Shown: piece after piece, positions 46,037-55,150 of the stretch
Layout: each line of letters begins with the position of its first letter
Position numbering within the stretch: the first letter of the stretch is position 1
Made by a program: the position numbers and the translations under genes
Source: Paractinoplanes pyxinae
GTDB taxonomy: Bacteria > Actinomycetota > Actinomycetes > Mycobacteriales > Micromonosporaceae
Assembly: GCF_026626335.1 (NCBI RefSeq)
Contig: NZ_JAPNTZ010000013.1
Location: 236,874-300,873, forward strand
DNA length: 64,000 nucleotides
Reading direction: 5' to 3'
Notes under the pieces: model-generated
Told to the model about the DNA's origin: nothing
The model's input: only the letters and a program-made list of their open reading frames with translations
Databases searched by the model: none

Positions 46037-47040
46037 AGGCCCGGCGCGTCCGGCTCTCCGTCCTCGTCTCGGCCTCGCTGGTCGGCCTGGGCACGCTCGC
46101 GGTGGCCGCCGGCGCCCGCGAGCGCGACCCCGAGGTGCTGACCCCGCCGCCGCCCCGGGCGGTCAGCCCGCACCTCTACGTCGACCCGTCCAGCGCCGCG
46201 GTGACCGCCGTGCGCTCGCTGGAGCGGGCCGGCAAGAAGTCCGAGGCGGCGATCATCCGGCGGATCGCCGACCAGCCGGCCGCGGTCTGGTTCACCGACG
46301 ACCGGCCGGGCTACGCCGACCGGGCGCGCCGGTTGGCCGCGGCGGCCACGGCGGCCCGGCGGATGCCCGTGCTGAGCCTGTACTTCATCCCGTACCGGGA
46401 CTGCTCGGGTCATTCGGCGGGCGGAGCGGCCGACGCCGCCGCCTATCGGAGGTGGGTGACCGCGCTGGCCGGGGCCCTGCGCGGTCATCGCGCCATCGTG
46501 GTGCTCGAACCGGACGCGGTGGCCCAGGCGGTCCGCGGGTGCCTGTCGCCGGCCCGGCGCACCGAACGGCTGGAGCTGCTGCGGTACGCGATCGCGACGC
46601 TGCGCAAGGCGCCCGGGGTGCGCATCTATCTCGACGCGGGCAACCCGACCTGGATCCCGGCCGGCGAGATCGGGCCCGCGCTGCGCACGGCCGGGGTGGG
46701 GGCGGCGGCCGGGTTCGCGCTCAACGTGGCCAACTTCGAGACGACGGCCGACAACATGCGGTACGGGCTGGCCGTCTCGCGGACCATCGGGGGCAAGCAC
46801 TTCGTGGTCGACACGAGCCGCAACGGCAACGGGCCGGCCCAGCGTGGGGCGGGGAACCGGCACTGGTGCAACCCGGCCGGGCGCAAGCTGGGGCCGGTGC
46901 CCACGCTCAGCACGGGGTACTCGTTGGTCGACGCGTACTTGTGGGTGAAACGTCCCGGGGAGTCCGATGGCGCCTGCGCCCCGGGTCAGCCGCCCGCGGG
47001 CAGATGGTTCCCGGCGTACGCCCTGGGTCTCGCCAGATAA
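46033..47040 (+). CDS. cslZ: GH6 family endoglucanase (CslZ-like)
   Basis: The protein has 335 residues with an N-terminal hydrophobic signal or anchor (about 8-26). GH6 motifs are YFIPYRDCSGHSAGG, the general acid region IVVLEPDAVAQAV, YLDAGNPTWIPAGEI, GFALNVANFETTADN, FVVDTSRNGNGP, RHWCNPAGRKLGP and AYLWVKRPGESDGAC. It should cut beta-1,4-glucan, trimming the CslA product at the surface. GTG 46033 overlaps the glxA stop (GTGA), and no terminator follows closely. Confidence 0.92.
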   Translation: MKARRVRLSVLVSASLVGLGTLAVAAGARERDPEVLTPPPPRAVSPHLYVDPSSAAVTAVRSLERAGKKSEAAIIRRIADQPAAVWFTDDRPGYADRARRLAAAATAARRMPVLSLYFIPYRDCSGHSAGGAADAAAYRRWVTALAGALRGHRAIVVLEPDAVAQAVRGCLSPARRTERLELLRYAIATLRKAPGVRIYLDAGNPTWIPAGEIGPALRTAGVGAAAGFALNVANFETTADNMRYGLAVSRTIGGKHFVVDTSRNGNGPAQRGAGNRHWCNPAGRKLGPVPTLSTGYSLVDAYLWVKRPGESDGACAPGQPPAGRWFPAYALGLAR

Positions 47041-47130
47041 GAGCAGGCTTCTCCTTCGTTTCAAGGGGCGGCGGCCGGGGTGGTTGGATGGGAGGTGAGA
47101 CTTACCTCAAATTCCCCCTGGATGGGGGTA

Positions 47131-47167
47131 CGCCGATACGATCGGCGAAGTCGGGACAGCGCTGTCC
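47131..47167. promoter_or_regulatory. Two palindromes in the ppc promoter region
   Basis: CGCCGAT-ACG-ATCGGCG (47131-47147) and the 14-base perfect palindrome GGACAGCGCTGTCC (47154-47167) lie 32-68 bases upstream of the ppc start. They are candidate operators. The second could also fold in the transcript. Confidence 0.4.
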
Positions 47168-47198
47168 TGGAGCACCTTGAGGCGAAGGAGCGCCCCCG

Positions 47199-49994
47199 AT
47201 GACTGACCAGCAAGGCCAGCTCGACCCCGACGGCCCCGACGCGGCCCTACGCGCCGATATCCGGCGCATCGGAACGCTGCTCGGGCAGACGCTGGCCCGC
47301 CAGGAAGGGCGCCCGCTGCTCGACCTGGTCGAGGAGATCCGCGCCCTGGTCCGCCAGGACCCGCAGGCCGCGGCCGACCGCCTGGCGGCGATGGACGTCA
47401 CGACCGGCACCAAGCTGGCCCGCGCGTTCTCCACCTACTTCCACCTGGCCAACATCACCGAGCAGGTGCACCGGTCGCGCGACCTGCGCCGGCGCCGCGC
47501 CCACGACGGCGGCTGGCTCGACCAGGCGGCCAAGCGGATCGCCGAGCGCGGGGTGCCGGCCGACGAGATCGCCGCCGCCGCGCGCCGCCTCGCCGTCCGT
47601 CCGGTCTTCACGGCCCACCCGACCGAGGCGGCCCGGCGCTCGATCCTGTCGAAGCTGCGCCAGCTGGCCGACGCGCTCGACAATGAGGCTTCCGCGGCCG
47701 TGCTCTACGGCGCGACCGACACCACCGCCTCGACCCGCAAGTTCGCCGAGCTCATCGACCTGCTGTGGCAGACCGACGAGCTGCGGCTGGACCGGCCCGA
47801 CCCGACCGACGAGGCCCGCAACGCGGTCTACTACCTCAAGGACCTGTACGCCGAGGCCGCCCCGCAGGTGCTGTCCGACCTGGCCGAGACGCTGCGCCAG
47901 CTCGGCGTCGAGACCGCGCCCACGGCCCGCCCGCTGACCTTCGGCTCGTGGATCGGCGGCGACCGCGACGGCAACCCGTTCGTCACGCCCGCCGTCACCC
48001 GCGACGTGCTGATGATCCAGCACGAGCACGGCATCCAGGCCACCGAGGCCGCGATGGACCAGCTGATCGACATGCTCTCGGTGTCGCGGCGGCTGCGCGG
48101 GGTCTCCCTCGACCTGTCCGCCTCGCTGGCCAAGGACCTGGACAACCTGCCCGAGGTGGCGCCGCGGTTCCGCCGGACGAACGCCGAGGAGCCCTACCGG
48201 CTCAAGGTGCGCGCGATCAAGGCGAAGCTGGCCAACACCCGCTCCCGGCTGCGCAACGGCACCGCCCACGTGCCCGGCCGCGACTACCTGGGCAGCGACG
48301 AGCTGATCAGCGACCTCGAGCTGATCCGGGCCTCGCTGGCCCGCAACTCGGGACAGCTGACCGCCGTCGGCGTGGTGGCCACGGCCATCCGTACGGTGTC
48401 GGCGTTCGGCCTTCAGCTGGCCACCCTGGACGTGCGCGAGCACGCCGAGAAGCACCACGAGGTGCTGCAGCAGATGTACACACAGGTCGGCGAGGTGGAC
48501 GACTACGCCGCGCTCGACCGGGCCGAGCGGACCAAGCTGCTGGCCACCGAGCTGACCGGGCGGCGGCCGCTGAGCAGCGCCGACACCCCGCTCACGGACT
48601 CGGCCCGCAAGACGTTCGACGTGTTCAACACGATCCGCGAGGTGCAGGACAGGTTCGGCGCCGACGTGGTCGAGACGTACATCATCTCGATGACCCTGGG
48701 CGTGGACGACGTGCTGGCCGCGGCCGTGCTGGCCCGCGAGGCCGGCCTGGTCGACATCCACACCGGGCGGGCCCGGGTCAACATCGTGCCGCTGCTCGAG
48801 ACGCCGGCCGAACTCGACGCCGGTGGCGATCTACTCGACGAGATGCTGTCGCTGCCGGCCTACCGCGAGATCGTGCGGGCCCGCGGCGACGTGCAAGAGG
48901 TCATGCTCGGCTACTCCGACTCCAACAAAGAGGGCGGCATCACCACCAGCCAGTGGGGCATCCACAAGGCGCAGCGCTCGCTGCGTGACGTGGCGGCCCG
49001 GCACGGCGTTCGGCTGCGGCTCTTCCACGGCCGCGGCGGCACCGTCGGCCGTGGTGGCGGTCCGACGCACGAGGCGATCCTGGCTCAGCCGTACGGCACG
49101 CTGGACGGCGCGATCAAGGTGACCGAGCAGGGCGAGGTCATCAGCGACAAGTACACGCTGCCCGCCCTGGCCCGGGAAAACCTGGAGCTCACCGTGGCCG
49201 CGGTGCTGCAGGCGACGCTCCTGCACACCTCGCCCTCCGTCGACCTCGAGCGGCTGGCCCGCTGGGACGCCACTATGGACACGGCGTCGGAGGCGGCGTT
49301 CAAGGAGTACCGCTCGCTGGTCGAGAACCCGGACCTGCCCGCGTACTTCTGGGCGGCCACCCCGACCGAACTGCTGGGCGCGCTCAACATCGGCTCCCGC
49401 CCGGCCAAGCGGCCCAACACGGATGCCGGCCTGGGCGGCCTGCGGGCGATCCCGTGGGTGTTCGGCTGGACCCAGACGCGGCAGATCGTGCCGGGCTGGT
49501 TCGGCGTGGGCACCGGTCTCAAGGCGGCCCGCGAGGCCGGCCACACCGAGACGCTGCAGGAGATGTACGGCAACTGGCAGTTCTTCCAGACGTTCGTGTC
49601 CAACGTCGAGATGATGCTGACCAAGACCGACCTCACCATCGCCCGGCGGTACGTCGAGACCCTGGTGCCGGAGAATCTGCGCCCGATCTTCGCCACCATC
49701 GAGGCGGAGTACGAGCTGACGGTGCGCGAGATCCTGGCCGTCACCGGCACCTCCTCGCTGCTCGAGAACCAGCCCGAGCTCAAGCGCACCCTCGACGTGC
49801 GGGACACGTACCTCGAGCCGCTGCACCACCTGCAGGTGGCGCTGCTGCGGCAGTACCGCGACGCGGGCGAGGCCGACCGGCAGACCGTGGTGGCGCCGGG
49901 GGCGCGGCGGGTGCCGTCGGATTCCACGGCGCTCGAGCGGGCGCTGCTCACGTCGGTCAACGGCATCGCGGCCGGGATGCGTAACACCGGCTGA
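47199..49994 (+). CDS. ppc: Phosphoenolpyruvate carboxylase
   Basis: The protein has 931 residues, full length. Catalytic motifs are FTAHPTEAARRS (His), WIGGDRDGNPFVT, the LGYSDSNKEGGITTSQW block with the PEP-binding Lys, FHGRGGTVGRGGGPTHEAIL, and the C-terminal QVALLRQYR...SVNGIAAGMRNTG. It makes oxaloacetate from PEP and bicarbonate to refill the TCA cycle. An AAGGAG Shine-Dalgarno lies at suitable distance before ATG 47199. The upstream region has two palindromes. A strong terminator follows. Confidence 0.97.
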   Translation: MTDQQGQLDPDGPDAALRADIRRIGTLLGQTLARQEGRPLLDLVEEIRALVRQDPQAAADRLAAMDVTTGTKLARAFSTYFHLANITEQVHRSRDLRRRRAHDGGWLDQAAKRIAERGVPADEIAAAARRLAVRPVFTAHPTEAARRSILSKLRQLADALDNEASAAVLYGATDTTASTRKFAELIDLLWQTDELRLDRPDPTDEARNAVYYLKDLYAEAAPQVLSDLAETLRQLGVETAPTARPLTFGSWIGGDRDGNPFVTPAVTRDVLMIQHEHGIQATEAAMDQLIDMLSVSRRLRGVSLDLSASLAKDLDNLPEVAPRFRRTNAEEPYRLKVRAIKAKLANTRSRLRNGTAHVPGRDYLGSDELISDLELIRASLARNSGQLTAVGVVATAIRTVSAFGLQLATLDVREHAEKHHEVLQQMYTQVGEVDDYAALDRAERTKLLATELTGRRPLSSADTPLTDSARKTFDVFNTIREVQDRFGADVVETYIISMTLGVDDVLAAAVLAREAGLVDIHTGRARVNIVPLLETPAELDAGGDLLDEMLSLPAYREIVRARGDVQEVMLGYSDSNKEGGITTSQWGIHKAQRSLRDVAARHGVRLRLFHGRGGTVGRGGGPTHEAILAQPYGTLDGAIKVTEQGEVISDKYTLPALARENLELTVAAVLQATLLHTSPSVDLERLARWDATMDTASEAAFKEYRSLVENPDLPAYFWAATPTELLGALNIGSRPAKRPNTDAGLGGLRAIPWVFGWTQTRQIVPGWFGVGTGLKAAREAGHTETLQEMYGNWQFFQTFVSNVEMMLTKTDLTIARRYVETLVPENLRPIFATIEAEYELTVREILAVTGTSSLLENQPELKRTLDVRDTYLEPLHHLQVALLRQYRDAGEADRQTVVAPGARRVPSDSTALERALLTSVNGIAAGMRNTG

Positions 49995-50010
49995 TTCGGT
50001 CCGATTTGGG

Positions 50011-50047
50011 CGGGCCCGGGATCTGATCCCGGGCCCGTTCCTCTTTG
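50011..50047 (+). terminator. Terminator after ppc
   Basis: A 12-bp perfect stem (50011-50022 with 50026-50037) with a CTG loop is followed by TTCCTCTTT, 17 bases after the ppc stop. Confidence 0.88.
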
Positions 50048-50073
50048 CAGCAGCATCGAGAGACGGCTATGGT
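50045..50073 (+). promoter_or_regulatory. Promoter of the GH5 cellulase gene
   Basis: TTGCAG (50045-50050) and TATGGT (50068-50073) are separated by exactly 17 bases. The expected transcription start, near 50080, falls inside the CebR-type operator. Confidence 0.65.
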
Positions 50074-50076
50074 GCG

Positions 50077-50090
50077 TGGGAGCGCTCCCA
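50077..50090. promoter_or_regulatory. CebR operator
   Basis: TGGGAGCGCTCCCA is the perfect 14-base palindrome bound by CebR, the cellobiose/cellotriose-responsive LacI-family repressor of Streptomyces cellulose genes; here the symmetry extends to 18 bases (50075-50092). Its place at the transcription start predicts repression relieved by cello-oligosaccharides. Confidence 0.9.
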
Positions 50091-50126
50091 CGTCCCTTTC
50101 CCCTCCCCCGATGGAGCCCTATCCCC

Positions 50127-51509
50127 ATGCGCAGATGGAGACTTGCCGCCGGCGTCGCAGTCGCGGTCGCCGCCGCCTCGGTGGCCACGGTCATCGCCCT
50201 GCCGGCCGGCGCGGAAACGACCGCCTTCACGGTGACCAGCTCGTGGAGCACCGGTTACCAGGGCCAGGTCGAGGTCCGGAACAACACGTCGTCCACGATC
50301 AACACCTGGCGGGTGCAGCTCACCCTGCCCGCCGGCACCACGATCGTCAACTCGTGGAACGCCACGCAGTCGGTCTCGGGCTCGACCTACACGTTCACGC
50401 CGGCCGGCTGGAACGCGACCCTGACCGCGGGCGCGACGACCTCGTTCGGCTTCATCGCCAACGGCACCGGGCGACCGACCTTCCCGAGCAGCCCGAGCAC
50501 CCCGCCCGTGACGACTCCGCCGGTCACCACGCCGCCGGCCACCACGCCGCCGGTGACCACCCCGCCCCCGACCACCACTCCGCCGACCGGCACCACTCCG
50601 GTCGCGAGGAACGGTCAGCTGCGGGTGTGCGGTGTGAAGCTGTGCAACCAGGCCGGTCAGCCGGTGCAGTTGCAGGGCATGAGCACGCACGGCCTGCAGT
50701 GGTTCGCCGACTGCTACAACGACGCTTCGATCGACGCGCTGGCCACCGACTGGAAGGCCGACCTGCTGCGGGTCTCGATGTACGTGCAGGAGGGCGGCTA
50801 CGAGACCAACCCGGCCGGCTTCACCGCGCAGGTCAACAGCCTGGTCGAGAAGGCCACCCAGCGCGGCCTGTACTCCATCATCGACTTCCACACGCTGACC
50901 CCCGGTGACCCGAACTACAACCTGGCCCGGGCCAAGACGTTCTTCGCCGAGGTGTCGGCCCGGCACGCGGCCAAGAACAACGTCATCTACGAGATCGCCA
51001 ACGAGCCCAACGGCGTCAGCTGGGCCGGCATCAAGAGCTACGCCGAGCAGGTCATCCCGGTCATCCGGGCCAACGACCCGGACGCCGTGATCATCGTCGG
51101 CACCCGCGGCTGGTCCTCGCTCGGCGTCTCGGACGGCTCGAGCTCGAGCGAGATCACGGCCAACCCGGTCAACGCGTCCAACATCATGTACGCGTTCCAC
51201 TTCTACGCCGCCTCGCACAAGGACAACTACCGGGCCGAGGTGCAGCGCGCGGCCGCCTCGCTGCCGCTGTTCGTCACCGAGTTCGGCACCGTGACCGCCA
51301 CCGGCGGCGGCCAGGTCGACCTGGCCAGCACCGGCACGTGGCTCGACCTGCTCGACCGCCTGCAGATCAGCTACGCCAACTGGACGTACTCCGACGCCGG
51401 CGAGAGCAGCGCCGCCTTCAAGCCCAACACCTGCGGCGGCTCGACCTACGCGGGCACAGGCGTCCTGACCGAATCCGGCGTCTACCTGCGCAACCGGATC
51501 CGCGCCTAG
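50127..51509 (+). CDS. Secreted cellulase with CBM2 and GH5 catalytic domain
   Basis: The protein has 460 residues. A signal peptide ends near ALPAGA (about 30). A CBM2-type cellulose-binding domain follows (about 31-125: FTVTSSWSTGYQGQVEVRN, WRVQLTLPAGTTIVNSWNA). A Thr/Pro linker of TPPVTTPP repeats (about 128-160) leads to a GH5 domain (about 165-460) with acid/base Glu in YEIANEPNG and nucleophile Glu in FVTEFGTVT. ATG 50127 is chosen because the in-frame ATG 50 bases upstream overlaps the operator. It degrades external cellulose under CebR control. Confidence 0.94.
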   Translation: MRRWRLAAGVAVAVAAASVATVIALPAGAETTAFTVTSSWSTGYQGQVEVRNNTSSTINTWRVQLTLPAGTTIVNSWNATQSVSGSTYTFTPAGWNATLTAGATTSFGFIANGTGRPTFPSSPSTPPVTTPPVTTPPATTPPVTTPPPTTTPPTGTTPVARNGQLRVCGVKLCNQAGQPVQLQGMSTHGLQWFADCYNDASIDALATDWKADLLRVSMYVQEGGYETNPAGFTAQVNSLVEKATQRGLYSIIDFHTLTPGDPNYNLARAKTFFAEVSARHAAKNNVIYEIANEPNGVSWAGIKSYAEQVIPVIRANDPDAVIIVGTRGWSSLGVSDGSSSSEITANPVNASNIMYAFHFYAASHKDNYRAEVQRAAASLPLFVTEFGTVTATGGGQVDLASTGTWLDLLDRLQISYANWTYSDAGESSAAFKPNTCGGSTYAGTGVLTESGVYLRNRIRA

Positions 51510-51579
51510 GGAGCGAGACCCACGTGCGCCTCGGGCCTTCCCACCAGGCTCGGGGCGCACGTGCACGCATTGGTCGTCG

Positions 51580-52341
51580 TCAGGCGGCTCGGGCTCGGGC
51601 GCTGTCGACCAGGTGGCGGCCGATCACCAGGGAGGGCCGGGCCCAGGCGGCGAGCAGCGCCTCGCGGTTGGCCGTCTGGGCCAGGAACCAGCCGGAGTAG
51701 AACGTGCCGGTGGACCACTCGCGGGTCTCGGAGAGCCGGGCCACCTCGGTCAGGCGGTGGCCCAGGCGGCGTGAGACGTAGACGTCGATGCCGAGCCGGC
51801 GGCCGGTGGCCAGTGCCGTCGGGGTCGGGGTGGCGTCCTCGGAGTGCAGCACGGCGTAGGCGGGGTCGAGCGCCGTGCAGCAGGCTTCCAAGTAATGCAG
51901 GATGGCCGCCTGTCGGTCCTCGGCGGCCGCCTGTTCCTGCTCGTTCCAGAGCGAGCGGGGCAGGGCCAGCGCGCCCGCCTCGACCGTGACGGTGACCGGG
52001 TGCCGCTCGGCGGGCGCCGGCTCACCCGGCGTCGGCTCGTACGAGATGGCGGCCGGTCCCACGCCGGGCAAATTCATGGCGACCCGGTACGCGCCACCGT
52101 CGCGTAGGCTGCGCCGGACGTCACGGGCCGACCGTCCACCGGCGTACGCGATGTTGGGCGCCTCGGGGACCCGCGAGAACCAGAGCCCGGGCGGGCCGTG
52201 GAACATCGCCCCGCTCAAGGTTCCGCCCTGCTCCTCCAGGACGTCGCCCACCGCGGCCGCCGCGGGTTCGGCCCCGGCCCGGTCGAACCATAGGCCGAAG
52301 GACAGGAAGACCCCTCCCGGCCACATAGACGTGAGTCTCAT
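51580..52341 (-). CDS. Hypothetical protein (253 aa)
   Basis: A protein with clear coding bias and no recognised domain. It begins MRLTSMWPGGVFLSFGLWFDR and has mixed alpha/beta predicted character with segments such as GLWFSRVPEAPNIAYAGGRS, PVTVTVEAGALALPRSLW and REWSTGTFYSGWFLAQTANREA. There is no signal peptide or transmembrane helix, and two adjacent Cys (ACCTAL) are present. It is convergent with the cellulase gene and divergent from the ABC operon. The product could be an immunity- or effector-like protein, but nothing in the sequence proves this. Confidence 0.65.
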   Translation of the reverse strand: MRLTSMWPGGVFLSFGLWFDRAGAEPAAAAVGDVLEEQGGTLSGAMFHGPPGLWFSRVPEAPNIAYAGGRSARDVRRSLRDGGAYRVAMNLPGVGPAAISYEPTPGEPAPAERHPVTVTVEAGALALPRSLWNEQEQAAAEDRQAAILHYLEACCTALDPAYAVLHSEDATPTPTALATGRRLGIDVYVSRRLGHRLTEVARLSETREWSTGTFYSGWFLAQTANREALLAAWARPSLVIGRHLVDSARARAA

Positions 52342-52471
52342 GCCTGGACCAACGCGCCGACCGGCGGGAGGGTGCGGGCCCGGAAAGCTGAGAGCGGGCT
52401 GAGAGAGCCTGAGGGTGTCTCAGGGTTTAGCCGGATCCGCCTGGGTGCGTGCCCTTCCTAGGCTGAGTGCC

Positions 52472-53386
52472 GTGACCATCATCGCGACTCAGTCGCTCAC
52501 GAAGACGTACAACGGCGGGGTGACTGCCCTCAGCGAGCTCACCGTCGACGTCGAGGCGGGCGTGATCGGGCTGGTCGGCGCCAACGGGGCCGGCAAGAGC
52601 ACGTTCATCAAAATCATGCTGGGGTTGACGGCGCCCACCAGTGGGGACGTGCGGGTGTTCGGGCTCGACCCGGTGACCGAGACCGACCAGGTGCGGGCGC
52701 GGGTCGGCTACATGCCGGAGAACGACTGCCTTCCGCCCGACGTGTCGGCGGCCGAGTTCGTGACGCACCTGGGCCGGCTCAGCGGGCTGCCGAGGACGGC
52801 CGCGCGCGAGCGGGCCTCCGAGGCGCTGCGCCACGTCGGGCTCTACGAGGAGAGGTACCGCCAGATCGGCGGCTACTCGACCGGCATGAAGCAGCGCGTC
52901 AAGCTGGCTCAGGCCCTGGTCCACGACCCCGACCTGCTGCTGCTCGACGAGCCCACCAACGGCCTCGACCCGGCCGGCCGCGACGCCATGCTCAACCTGG
53001 TGCACCGCATCGGCAACGAGTTCGGCATCTCGGTCGTCGTCTGCTCGCACCTGCTGGGCGAGGTGGAGCGCATCTGTGACTCGCTGATCGCGATCGAGGG
53101 CGGCCGCCTGCTGCGGGCCGACCGGATCTCGGCGATGACGGGCGCCTCCGACGTGCTGGCGGTCGAGGTCAGCGAGGGCACCGACGAACTGGCCGAGGCG
53201 CTGACCCAGCTTCAGCTCACGGTGAGCCGCGAGGGCCGGCTGCTGCTCGTGCCGCTCACGGCGGAGTCCGACTACGACGCGATCCTGCGCGCCGTGGCCG
53301 AGCTCGACCTGCCCCTGCACCGCCTCGACCAGCGACGCCACCGGGTGGCCGAGCTCTTCACCGCGAAGGAGACGGCCGATGTCTGA
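52472..53386 (+). CDS. ABC transporter ATP-binding protein (first of two)
   Basis: The protein has 304 residues. Walker A GANGAGKSTFI, Q-loop-like YMPENDCLPP, ABC signature YSTGMKQRVKLAQAL, Walker B LLLLDEPTNGLDP and H-loop VCSHLLGE are all present, so it is an active-type ATPase of the drug/lipid export (CcmA-like) group. GTG 52472 lies seven bases after TAGGCT, suggesting a leaderless start. A CCTGAG-GGTGT-CTCAGG inverted repeat (52408-52424) is upstream. It heads a four-gene operon. Confidence 0.92.
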   Translation: MTIIATQSLTKTYNGGVTALSELTVDVEAGVIGLVGANGAGKSTFIKIMLGLTAPTSGDVRVFGLDPVTETDQVRARVGYMPENDCLPPDVSAAEFVTHLGRLSGLPRTAARERASEALRHVGLYEERYRQIGGYSTGMKQRVKLAQALVHDPDLLLLDEPTNGLDPAGRDAMLNLVHRIGNEFGISVVVCSHLLGEVERICDSLIAIEGGRLLRADRISAMTGASDVLAVEVSEGTDELAEALTQLQLTVSREGRLLLVPLTAESDYDAILRAVAELDLPLHRLDQRRHRVAELFTAKETADV

Positions 53387-54242
53387 CGCCGGCGTCATCC
53401 ATGACATCGGATATCAGCGGTACGAGGGCCCGCGCCTGGGCCGCACCGCGGTGTTCGGAGCCATCTACCAGCACGGGCTGCGCGCCTCGTTCGGGCTGGG
53501 CCGCTCGGCCAAGGCCAAGATCTTCCCGTGGCTGGTGGCCGGCATCGTCCTGCTGGTCGCGGTGATCAACGCGGCGGTGAAGGCCCAGGCCAACATCATC
53601 CTGTTCGACTACTTCTCGTTCGACGACACGATGAGCTGGCTGGTCATCTTCTTCGTGGCGATCGTGGCGCCCGAGCTGGTCTCGCGCGACATGCGCTCCG
53701 GCGTCCTGCCGCTCTACTTCAGCCGTCCGCTGCGGGCCTTCGACTACATCGGGGCCAAGTTCGTCGCCCTGGCCACCGCGGTGTTCCTGCTGCTCGGCGT
53801 GCCGCAGCTGATCATGTTCCTGGGCGGGGCGTTCACCACCAAGAACGGCGCCTCCGGGGTGTGGAACGAATTCCTCGACCTGCTGCCGGGCTGGGGCTAC
53901 AGCCTGCTCTGGGCCGTGCTGTTCGCCTCGATCAGCCTGCTCATCGCCTCGGTCACCGGCAAGCGCGCGTTCGCGGCCGGCGGCATCGTCGCGTTCTTCC
54001 TGATGACGGCGCCCATCGTCGGCGTGCTGAGCATCCTGCCCTCGTCCACCGCCCAGCACCTGGCCGGCCTGGCCAGCCCGATGTCGCTGCTCACCGGCGT
54101 GCAGTCCTGGCTGCGCGGCAAGAACGACCTCGGCCTGGACGTCGGCGACTTCGGCGTGATCTACGGGATCGAGCTGTTCTGCCTCGTCGTCGCGGCCATG
54201 CTGCTGTTGCTGGCCCGCTACCGGAAGGTGGCCTCGCTGTGA
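53379..54242 (+). CDS. ABC transporter permease (first of two)
   Basis: The protein has 287 residues with about six membrane segments (for example FPWLVAGIVLLVAVINAAV, MSWLVIFFVAIVAPELV, GAKFVALATAVFLLLGVPQLIM and IELFCLVVAAMLLLLA). The SRDMRSGVLPLYFSRPL segment is typical of ABC-2 permeases of this export class. The start overlaps the ATPase gene by eight bases. Its substrate is unknown. Confidence 0.85.
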   Translation: MSDAGVIHDIGYQRYEGPRLGRTAVFGAIYQHGLRASFGLGRSAKAKIFPWLVAGIVLLVAVINAAVKAQANIILFDYFSFDDTMSWLVIFFVAIVAPELVSRDMRSGVLPLYFSRPLRAFDYIGAKFVALATAVFLLLGVPQLIMFLGGAFTTKNGASGVWNEFLDLLPGWGYSLLWAVLFASISLLIASVTGKRAFAAGGIVAFFLMTAPIVGVLSILPSSTAQHLAGLASPMSLLTGVQSWLRGKNDLGLDVGDFGVIYGIELFCLVVAAMLLLLARYRKVASL

Positions 54243-55150
54243 GCGTCGTCCAACTCGAGAACGTCTCCCGCTGGTACGGCAACGTCGTGGCGGTCAACGA
54301 CATCAGCATGACCCTGCAGCCCGGCGTGACCGGCCTGCTCGGCCCGAACGGGGCCGGCAAGACCACGGTGCTGCACATGATGGCCGGCTTCCTCGCCCCG
54401 TCGAAGGGCACGGTCACCATCGACAACTCGCCGACCTGGCGCAACCCGGGGATCTACCGCACGCTGGGCCTGGTCGCCGAGCGCGAGGCGGTGCACGGTT
54501 TCCTCACCGCGTACGAGTTCGTGCTGGCCTGCGCCAAGATGCAGAAGCTGCCCGACCCGGCCGCGGCCACCCGCCGGGCCCTCGAGATGGTCGAGATGAC
54601 CAGCGCGCAGGACAGGCGGATCGGCACCTTCAGCAAGGGGATGCGGCAGCGCACCCGGGTCGCCGCCTCGCTCGTGCACGAGCCGCAGGTGCTGCTGCTC
54701 GACGAGCCGTTCAACGGCATGGACCCCCGCCAGCGCGTGCACATGATGGAACTGCTGCACAAGCTGGGCGACGAGGGCCACACCATCCTGTTCAGCTCGC
54801 ACATCCTGGAAGAGGTCGAGCAGCTGTCCGGGCTGGTGCAGGTGATCGTGGCCGGCCGGCTGGCCGCCTCGGGCGACTACCGGCGGATCCGGCGGCTGAT
54901 GACCAACCGGCCGCACGTGTTCGCCGTGCAGAGCTCCGACGACCGCCGCCTCGCGATCGCGCTGATCGGCGAGAAGTCGGTCAGCGGCATCGAGGTCGAG
55001 GCGGACGGCTTGACCGTACGCGCGTCCGACTACGGCAGTTTCACCCGCGTGCTGCCCCGCATCGCCCTCGACCAGGGCATCCGGCTGCGCAAACTGCTGC
55101 CGTCCGACGAGTCCCTGGAGAGCGTCTTCTCCTACCTGCTGGAGGCATGA
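54239..55150 (+). CDS. ABC transporter ATP-binding protein (second of two)
   Basis: The protein has 303 residues with Walker A GPNGAGKTTVLHMM, signature FSKGMRQRTRVAASL, Walker B LLLLDEPFNGMDP and H-loop FSSHILEEV intact. GTG 54239 overlaps the permease stop (GTGA). It is diverged from the first ATPase of the operon, so the two pairs may work as one heteromeric exporter or as two related exporters. Confidence 0.92.
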   Translation: MSVVQLENVSRWYGNVVAVNDISMTLQPGVTGLLGPNGAGKTTVLHMMAGFLAPSKGTVTIDNSPTWRNPGIYRTLGLVAEREAVHGFLTAYEFVLACAKMQKLPDPAAATRRALEMVEMTSAQDRRIGTFSKGMRQRTRVAASLVHEPQVLLLDEPFNGMDPRQRVHMMELLHKLGDEGHTILFSSHILEEVEQLSGLVQVIVAGRLAASGDYRRIRRLMTNRPHVFAVQSSDDRRLAIALIGEKSVSGIEVEADGLTVRASDYGSFTRVLPRIALDQGIRLRKLLPSDESLESVFSYLLEA

